NCBI GenBank assembly: GCA_964504565.1
Contig: CAZDEY010000005.1
Location: forward strand, 62,001-126,000
Source of the DNA: Cesiribacter sp964504565
GTDB taxonomy: Bacteria > Bacteroidota > Bacteroidia > Cytophagales > Cyclobacteriaceae
Direction: 5' to 3'
Length of the DNA: 64,000 bases
Numbering within the stretch: the stretch's first letter is position 1; every line of letters begins with the position of its first letter. Positions 58,908 to 64,000 of the stretch are shown in pieces. The notes under the pieces were generated by a model. That model was given only the letters and a program-made list of their open reading frames with translations, did not search any database and was not told the DNA's origin. The position numbers and the translations under genes are program-made.

Positions 58908-59585
58908 GTGATTCAAATTTATTATTTGCGATTAAATAAAGAACTCACTAATGTGGAAAGTGCAAAACTTATAGAGTGGGTCAAAGGTATGATTGATTCT
59001 GTGAAGTTATCAAGGTTTAGAAAATTTTCTGATAGATATGCATATTTGCTGGGAAGATGTCTACTTAAAGTTGGGCTTATAGAACTCGATTATGATGTGA
59101 ATAACATACGCCTAATTACAGATATGTACGGACGGCCAACGATTGATGAAAAGCTAGATTTTAATATATCACATTCCGGTGATTACGTTATTTGTGCCTT
59201 TAATTCAACTGGTAGAATAGGGGTTGATATTGAACTAAGACAGCCATTGATTCTATCTGATTTTGATCAGCAATTCTCCGATGAGGAGTGGCGTGCAATA
59301 TCTGTGTCGGAGAATGCTCTTAATACGTTTTTTGATTTCTGGACTATAAAAGAAGCGGTTATAAAGGCAGACGGACGAGGTTTAAACTTGCCACTTAAAT
59401 CAATCTGTATAGACTTAACTTCTAATACTAAGCAAGTAAATGCCGGAAAAAAAGAATGGGCTGTAGAAAAAATAAGTATTAATAAAAATTATTCCTGTCA
59501 TATAGCTTCCCAACAGCCGAATAATAATGTTCGGTTACAAGGTATACTAACTGAGGACATTTTGAATAAATGGGTAAAAAGTTAG
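58908..59585 (+). CDS. Sfp-type 4'-phosphopantetheinyl transferase
   Basis: This 225-aa protein starting at GTG has the Sfp/AcpT signature GRIGVDIELRQPL (Mg-binding Asp and Glu) and FFDFWTIKEAVIKADGRGL (the WxxKEA core). FSDRYAYLLGRCLLK and LDFNISHSGDYV are also typical. It transfers the phosphopantetheine arm of CoA to the serine of carrier domains, and here must activate the ten NRPS T domains and the PKS T domain. It has its own transcription unit to the right of the two-component pair. The assignment is secure from the motifs and the context. A perfect AT-rich inverted repeat follows 35 nt after the stop. Confidence 0.94.
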   Translation: MIQIYYLRLNKELTNVESAKLIEWVKGMIDSVKLSRFRKFSDRYAYLLGRCLLKVGLIELDYDVNNIRLITDMYGRPTIDEKLDFNISHSGDYVICAFNSTGRIGVDIELRQPLILSDFDQQFSDEEWRAISVSENALNTFFDFWTIKEAVIKADGRGLNLPLKSICIDLTSNTKQVNAGKKEWAVEKISINKNYSCHIASQQPNNNVRLQGILTEDILNKWVKS

Positions 59586-59850
59586 GCGTAGGTTTGCACG
59601 ACTCTTAATTATTGAGTTATAATTGAAATTATTAATTTTGTCTTAATAATTTCAATTAACAAATATTGTTTAAATATATTTTTTCATAATTTGTTGTTTA
59701 TAACATATAAGGTTATATAATTGTGTTTTAAAACTAATCAACTTCAGTAACCATCTAGTAAGAGTTTATTATATGCGCTGTAGTTCGGGCATGATTCTTC
59801 TTCCTGTGAGCTATTAGTTATAACAATTTTTCAATAACTTATTAAATCAA
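59586..59850. other. AT-rich intergenic region between PPTase and CCR genes
   Basis: This 265-bp non-coding stretch contains the inverted repeat at 59620-59658. The rest presumably carries the promoter of the carboxylase/reductase gene. No clear -7/-33 pair or operator is visible. Confidence 0.4.
59620..59658. terminator. Perfect 16-bp inverted repeat, terminator-like
   Basis: The arms TAATTGAAATTATTAA (59620-59635) and TTAATAATTTCAATTA (59643-59658) pair perfectly around a 7-nt loop TTTTGTC. The stem has only two G-C pairs and is not followed by a clear T-run, so it may be a weak bidirectional terminator or a binding site. Confidence 0.4.
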
Positions 59851-61101
59851 ATGATTATGGAAGAAACATTATCTAAAACTTTAGAGGAAGCATATGTAAA
59901 GGAAGTATATGATTTAGATGATAATCCTCCATTGGGGGTTGTGCCAACCTATATGCACGCTTATGTAAATAGGCCTGAAAATCATGGCCCACCTCTGCAA
60001 TCCTTTAAGAGAGAAATTGTAAAAATACCAAGACCAAAGCATAACGAAGTTTTAATTAAAGTTAAGGCTGCGGGCGTAAATTTTAACGGAGTTTGGGCAG
60101 GCTTAGGCCAGCCTGCTTCCCCCACGGCCTTTCATGGGAACGAAGCGCATATTGCCGGTAGCGATGCTGCCGGAATTATATGGGAAATAGGAGAAGGATT
60201 AAAAAACAACTCAGCGTTTAAATTTAAAGTAGGTGACGAAGTAATTGTACACTGCGGACAGGCCTGCGGGGTATGCTATGAATGTATGGGTGGAAATCCA
60301 ATGCTGTGCGACTCGCAAAAAATATGGGGTTACGAAACCCCCTACGGATCATTTGCCCAATACACAGTAGTTCAGGCTCAGCAGATATTATCTAAGCCCA
60401 GTCACCTTAGCTGGGAAGATGCTGGTGGGTATATGCTTACCTACGCTACGGTATGGAGAATGCTTTTTGGGTTTAGTCCCAATATTGTTCAACCAGGATG
60501 TAACGTACTGGTTTGGGGAGGAAGTGGAGGATTAGGTTCGGCGGCAATTCAATTAATTAAGCAAGCCGGCGGTAATGCTATAGCAGTTACTTCAAACGAT
60601 GAGCGGGGAGAAAAATGTATGGAACTTGGGGCTATAGGTTACATTAACCGAAAGAATTTTGATTGTTGGGGTCCACTACCAAATATTCGTAATTCTAATG
60701 AATACAAAATTTATCTTCAAGAAGTAAGAAAATTTGGTAGAGCAATTTGGGATATTTTAGGGAAAGGTATTAACCCTGACATAGTTGTAGAACATATAGG
60801 TGAGCAAACTTTTCCAGTGAGCACTTATATTGTAAAACCTGGTGGAATGGTAGTATTTTGTGGTGCAACTTCTGGCTTTAACTTGACAATAGATGCATCA
60901 TTTGTCTGGATGAGACAAAAACGAATCCAAGGCTCGCATTTTGCATCTCTGAATGAATTGTATCAAGCCAATAAATTGGTAGAGCAGAAGAAATTCAAAC
61001 CAGTAATTTCAAAAGTTTATGAATGGAATGATTTGCCACAAGCTCATGAAGATGTACTTAACAATAAAGTTAAATATGGAAATATAGTTGTGAAATTATA
61101 G
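59851..61101 (+). CDS. ccr: Crotonyl-CoA carboxylase/reductase-like enzyme
   Basis: This 416-aa zinc-free MDR-family protein has CCR-type features. VNFNGVWAGLGQP includes N79. HGNEAHIAGSDAAGIIWEIGEG, CGVCYECMGGNPMLCDSQ and IWGYETPYGSFAQ (Y161, E162) follow. The NADPH site is VLVWGGSGGLGSAA, and RIQGSHFAS carries H363. In characterised CCRs the CO2 pocket is formed by Asn, Phe, Glu and His (81, 170, 171, 365 as I recall). Three are kept here and the Phe appears as Tyr. The enzyme reduces and carboxylates an enoyl-CoA to an alkylmalonyl-CoA, ethylmalonyl-CoA being the usual product. It should supply the PKS AT domain at 33899-36955. It is a monocistronic gene at the right end of the cluster. 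A housekeeping role in an ethylmalonyl-CoA pathway is the alternative. Confidence 0.88.
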   Translation: MIMEETLSKTLEEAYVKEVYDLDDNPPLGVVPTYMHAYVNRPENHGPPLQSFKREIVKIPRPKHNEVLIKVKAAGVNFNGVWAGLGQPASPTAFHGNEAHIAGSDAAGIIWEIGEGLKNNSAFKFKVGDEVIVHCGQACGVCYECMGGNPMLCDSQKIWGYETPYGSFAQYTVVQAQQILSKPSHLSWEDAGGYMLTYATVWRMLFGFSPNIVQPGCNVLVWGGSGGLGSAAIQLIKQAGGNAIAVTSNDERGEKCMELGAIGYINRKNFDCWGPLPNIRNSNEYKIYLQEVRKFGRAIWDILGKGINPDIVVEHIGEQTFPVSTYIVKPGGMVVFCGATSGFNLTIDASFVWMRQKRIQGSHFASLNELYQANKLVEQKKFKPVISKVYEWNDLPQAHEDVLNNKVKYGNIVVKL

Positions 61102-61174
61102 AAAATAATATTTAACTCTTTGCTAATTTTTTGTGTTAATGTATTCTATAAATTGTTGCCATTGAAAATTATTT

Positions 61175-61945
61175 GGTAGTAATACAAATATAAGGCTGGT
61201 TGATATTCGAGATTAGAGTGATAAATGAAGTAGCGTATAGCTAGTTTGCGCATTTCTAAGTTTTTGGAGAATGCCTGGTTTTTCTTACTAATCTGCTTAC
61301 GCAGCTTCTGATGCGGCTATTGAAAGCTTCAATGCCTTGCATGAAGGATTTATCAGCAAAGTGCTAGTTTTCTGGGATGATAGTAGCGTAGGTTTTGTAG
61401 CCGTCAGTGTCGAAATCTAGGTATTCTCGTAAATAGCGAGGGATTTATCGCCAGAGCTTTTTTAAAGTTATTAGATTACGTTTGCCTATCTGAGCCGCTT
61501 TTATTTGCCGCGTATCGGGCTGGTATACCATAAATACCCACGTCTGCGCGACCCGTGCTTGTTCTTTTTATTGCCTACAAAGCTATACATCTCATCGAGT
61601 TGGACACTAGCTAAACTCTAACGCAACTTTTCTTTATCTAAAGCCGGGCCGGCACCTAAGTCCTGGGGAACCTGTTTATAATACTGCTTGGCAAATCCCA
61701 AAAGCCAAGTAAGACTCACTTGGAACACTTTGCATATGCCGCGCAAGCTATTCGCTCACGTAATGCCGCGCAGCGCAGGCTCGGGCAATAGCTTTTCGTG
61801 ACTAACATAGTGAGTCGAATTTAAGACAAACTGTCTGCCGCACCGCTTGCCGCGATGATTAGCTTTTCCATAGTGGGTATAGCTATTCTTCTTTATCTTG
61901 TTGCTGAAGCAAATTGGAGACTAGCCGTCCGCCAACGTAGCATGC
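61175..61945 (-). pseudogene. Decayed IS1-family transposase
   Basis: On the minus strand, conceptual translation gives SPICFSNKIKKNSYTHYGK and CGRQFV (InsA-type zinc-finger N-terminus). LRGI, VFQVSLTWLL and DEMYSFVGNKKNK follow. After a frame change come QIKAAQIGKRNL, DFDTDGYKTYATIIPEN, EAFNSRIRSCVSRLVRKT and FSKNLEMRK, the InsB catalytic part. Several in-frame stops and at least one frameshift interrupt it, so it cannot make a functional enzyme. I could not identify matching terminal inverted repeats or a target-site duplication. It lies just beyond the carboxylase/reductase gene and probably marks the right edge of the acquired cluster. The remaining bases of the 61102-62080 gap show no other gene. 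Confidence 0.85.
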
Positions 61946-62080
61946 GTTTTAGAATTGGTCTTTTAAAACCTACGGGAAAACACCCTGCTTCTTTACTTAT
62001 CTAGATTCACCCAGCCTTACATCTGATACAATACCTAATTGATTGGTTCTCACCTTAGACAGGTTCAATAACTAATACAA

Positions 62081-62725
62081 TTATTTTTTCTGCTTATCCT
62101 TGAAATCTCCCCTTCTTATTGACTGAATAAATTTAGCCCAGTTTAGGGGGTTGAAGAACGGGTTGGTCTGTACAAAATACTTATTATGCATTTGCATCAT
62201 TTGCTGCTGGGTGTAGCGCTTATAATTTTCGCTGGCATCCATTGGCATATTGGCCATCATGGCCGCTAGTAGGCCGGCGTCCATATTCTTTTCCAATTGG
62301 TTAATTTCCTCTTCGTTAGGAAGTTTTAACGCTAAAATGGCCTCTTTAAATAACTGCTCGGTAGGGTAAGGAAAAACCGTGACCTCGGGCATATAGGCGG
62401 CATCCGGCGAAAGCTCTACCACTACGGTAAGGGCATCGCCGGCATTATTGGGTATTATAAAGTGCTGGGCCTGGTAGCCTACGTAACTTATTACCACGCT
62501 ATCGCCTACCATAACCGGCATGCTAAAGTAGCCTAGTATATTAGATACCGTGCCCCGGCCGGCTTTCGGTACATAAATATGGACACCCGGTAATACGGCG
62601 GTAGTATCATCGGAAGCCAACACAACACCCGAAAATTGAACTACCGGGGCCTTGCGCTGAGCCAGGGCAGTATCCAGATCCAGAAACAATATTGGCAGAA
62701 GTAGTAGAAGTAGTTTTTTATACAT
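62081..62725 (-). CDS. Secreted CarboxypepD_reg-like domain protein
   Basis: The ATG at 62725 gives 214 aa; a GTG at 62734 would add three residues. A signal peptide (MYKKLLLLLLPILFLDLDTALAQ) leads into a carboxypeptidase-regulatory-like beta-sandwich (about 30-115; FSGVVLASDDTTAVLPGVHIYVPKAGRGTVSN, ISYVGYQAQ). A Met/Asn/Gln-rich tail (QQQMMQMHNKYF) follows. Such small proteins are common in Bacteroidota envelopes and their function is unknown. It is divergent from the ArsR-type gene with about 108 bp between them and has no evident link to the NRPS cluster. Confidence 0.83.
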   Translation of the reverse strand: MYKKLLLLLLPILFLDLDTALAQRKAPVVQFSGVVLASDDTTAVLPGVHIYVPKAGRGTVSNILGYFSMPVMVGDSVVISYVGYQAQHFIIPNNAGDALTVVVELSPDAAYMPEVTVFPYPTEQLFKEAILALKLPNEEEINQLEKNMDAGLLAAMMANMPMDASENYKRYTQQQMMQMHNKYFVQTNPFFNPLNWAKFIQSIRRGDFKDKQKK

Positions 62726-62783
62726 AGCAATCACAAGCCTTTACCTCAGTAAATATACCCAAAAAGGCAGTCATAAAATTATT

Positions 62784-62795
62784 AAATATATATTT
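62784..62795. promoter_or_regulatory. Short AT palindrome in a divergent promoter region
   Basis: AAATATATATTT is a perfect 12-bp palindrome midway between the divergent genes and upstream of an ArsR-type repressor gene. It may be an operator, but AT-only palindromes arise easily by chance. Confidence 0.2.
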
Positions 62796-62833
62796 ACGCT
62801 GAAAGCAAACTGCAAACTGAGTGCCAAACCGGT

Positions 62834-63235
62834 ATGCGCTTAAAGAATCTGAGTTTAACATTTGGCTTACAGCTTTACAAGGCTTTTTCTGACGAAGCCC
62901 GGGTGCGCTTATTGCACCTACTGTATAAGAACGGTGAAATGTGCATATCTGATTTAGAGTTAACACTAGATTTTACCCAGACCAAAACTTCGCGCCATAT
63001 AAATTACCTTAAAAATGCCGGAATACTAACCGCCCGCAAGCAGGAACTTTATATGTTCTACGCAATAAAAGACGAAATGCGGGAGGTAGTTAAAGGCTTA
63101 CTGGAATTAGTAGAGAAAGATGTAGTGCTAAAAAAAGACGCTGATGTTTACCAGATTTTGAATTCTAACCGTGAGCTATCGGTTAATAAACTGCAGCGGC
63201 GTACGTACACCGGCAAGCAACCCACAAACAAATGA
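62834..63235 (+). CDS. ArsR/SmtB-family transcriptional regulator
   Basis: This 133-aa winged-helix protein has LYKAFSDEARVRLLHLLYKNGEMCISDLELTL, then TQTKTSRHINYLKNAGILTARKQELYMFYAI, the recognition helix and wing of the ArsR family. There is a single cysteine in MCISDL, not the ELCVC-type metal site, so metal sensing is unlikely by that route. It overlaps the next gene by 4 nt (ATGA), so the two are translationally coupled. Its position divergent from the secreted-protein gene suggests autoregulation or control of that gene. Confidence 0.9.
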   Translation: MRLKNLSLTFGLQLYKAFSDEARVRLLHLLYKNGEMCISDLELTLDFTQTKTSRHINYLKNAGILTARKQELYMFYAIKDEMREVVKGLLELVEKDVVLKKDADVYQILNSNRELSVNKLQRRTYTGKQPTNK

Positions 63236-63948
63236 AACGAACCGGCTATACCCATATATTCTTTGACCTGGACCATACCCTTTGGGACCACGAACGCAAT
63301 AGCCGCGAAACCCTGGACGAGTTATTTGACACCTACGCCTTGCAGGATTTTGGCTTAAGTTGCAAGAATAGTTTCTTTCAAACCTTTGATGCTATAAACC
63401 GGGAATTGTGGGATCGGCGGGAAAAGGATTTGCTGCCGATTGACCAATTGCGCCGGCAGCGCAACGAGCTGCTGGTTGATCGCTGTAATCTGAACTTATA
63501 CCGAAAACAGGCGCTGGACAGGTTTGCCGATTTGAATGTAAGCTACCTGCAAAAGTGCCCGGCCAAACCGCATTTATTGCCATTTGCCACTGACTTGTTA
63601 GAGCAGTTACAGCCTTATTATAAATTGCATATACTAACTAACGGGTTTGCCGATATTCAGCAAATTAAACTGCAAGCATCCGGAATTAGCCAGTATTTTA
63701 CTATGGTGGTAACCCCCGAAGAAGCCGGGGCGCCCAAACCAAGCCCCCGCTACTTTTCGTATGTCTTAGACTCGCTAAAAGCACAGCCTAAGCACTGCCT
63801 TATGATTGGCGATAATATAAACACCGACATAAGCGGAGCCTTAAGCTCGGGAATTGATGCAGTTTATATTAATTCTAACAATAAGCTTCACACGTTTGAT
63901 CTGGTGGCCGATGTGCAATGCTTAAGTGAGTTACTAAATCGTTTCTAA
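63232..63948 (+). CDS. HAD-superfamily phosphatase, YjjG-type 5'-nucleotidase
   Basis: This 238-aa haloacid-dehalogenase-type hydrolase has the nucleophile motif FFDLDHTLWDHERN (D12, D14), motif II LHILTNGF, motif III lysine in EEAGAPKPSPRYF, and motif IV MIGDNINTDISGA. An alpha-helical cap lies between motifs I and II. DHTLWDHERNS and the overall length match the YjjG family of noncanonical-nucleotide 5'-nucleotidases. It is a housekeeping cytoplasmic enzyme, coupled to the ArsR-type gene by a 4-nt overlap. Its start at 63232 is fixed by that overlap. Confidence 0.9.
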   Translation: MKRTGYTHIFFDLDHTLWDHERNSRETLDELFDTYALQDFGLSCKNSFFQTFDAINRELWDRREKDLLPIDQLRRQRNELLVDRCNLNLYRKQALDRFADLNVSYLQKCPAKPHLLPFATDLLEQLQPYYKLHILTNGFADIQQIKLQASGISQYFTMVVTPEEAGAPKPSPRYFSYVLDSLKAQPKHCLMIGDNINTDISGALSSGIDAVYINSNNKLHTFDLVADVQCLSELLNRF

Positions 63949-64000
63949 ATTTCTTTAATTTGAATTATTTTAATATTTAGTTTCAATCATAATTGGCAAG

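Noticed and set aside
2533..61101. Firm siderophore assignment for the cluster
   Set aside because: Possible beta-hydroxy-Asp, a PvdE-like exporter and a TonB-type receptor are suggestive, but there is no ornithine hydroxylase, catechol synthesis, reductase or visible Fur box.
61981..62080. Terminal inverted repeats of the IS1 relic
   Set aside because: No matching pair could be found by eye on the two sides of the pseudogene.
1..64000. CRISPR arrays, tRNA or rRNA genes
   Set aside because: No regularly spaced short repeats outside the module duplication, and no cloverleaf or rRNA-like sequence was noticed.

Overview
The window looks like a chromosomal piece of a low-GC Bacteroidota bacterium, probably of the Cytophagales/Flammeovirgaceae kind. 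The reasons are a TonB-type outer-membrane protein with an N-terminal carboxypeptidase-regulatory-like domain, a LytS/LytTR two-component pair with a 7TM-type sensor, AT-rich weakly Shine-Dalgarno starts, and a second secreted CarboxypepD_reg-like protein. Genus was not determined.

Layout. 1-1933 (minus): 5' part of an outer-membrane beta-barrel receptor, running off the window. 1934-2532: AT-rich intergenic region holding the presumed promoter of the main operon. 2533-56389 (plus): about 54 kb of tightly spaced co-directional genes forming one NRPS-PKS cluster. 56409-58837 (minus): response regulator and sensor kinase. 58908-59585: Sfp-type phosphopantetheinyl transferase. 59851-61101: crotonyl-CoA carboxylase/reductase-like enzyme. 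About 61175-61945 (minus): decayed IS1-family transposase marking the right border. 62081-64000: ordinary genes (secreted protein, ArsR-type regulator, YjjG-type HAD phosphatase).

Assembly line. Six NRPS proteins carry ten A domains, and one PKS protein (KS-AT-T) lies among them. Specificity codes were read by eye against remembered signatures. NRPS1: truncated C-A(Ala)-T-C-A(unassigned)-T. NRPS2: TubC dock-C-A(Gly, split by a luciferase-like FMN monooxygenase)-T-C-A(Asp)-T-C-A(Asp)-T-E. A stand-alone C-like protein follows. NRPS3: dock-C-A(Thr)-T-C. NRPS4: inactive C-A(Asn)-T-C-A(aromatic/hydrophobic?)-T. PKS: KS-AT-T with no reductive domain. NRPS6: dock-C-A(Gly-like)-T-degenerate E-C-like. 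NRPS5: C-A(Gly)-T-C. Tailoring and support genes inside the operon are a TauD/TfdA-type Fe(II)/2-oxoglutarate oxygenase, a CmlA-like diiron beta-hydroxylase, a type II thioesterase, a PvdE/SyrD-like exporter, a secreted membrane-tethered alpha/beta hydrolase, and two paralogous ATP-grasp-like proteins. There is no integrated thioesterase domain.

Main points of interest. A whole C-A-T unit (3132 bp) is present as two apparently identical tandem copies. They form a GC-rich island inside an AT-rich gene, bounded by three identical 48-nt segments at the start of the T domain. Three unrelated oxygenases serve one product. The AT motif is VGGH and a CCR gene lies nearby, which together suggest an alkylmalonyl extender such as ethylmalonyl. 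An E domain with eroded motifs sits behind a Gly-type module. Two protein junctions appear to pair a terminal C domain with a dead or truncated N-terminal C domain, which suggests that NRPS5 may act first rather than last. I do not recognise the product. A hydroxylated, roughly ten-residue acidic lipo- or depsipeptide with one ketide unit is the best inference.
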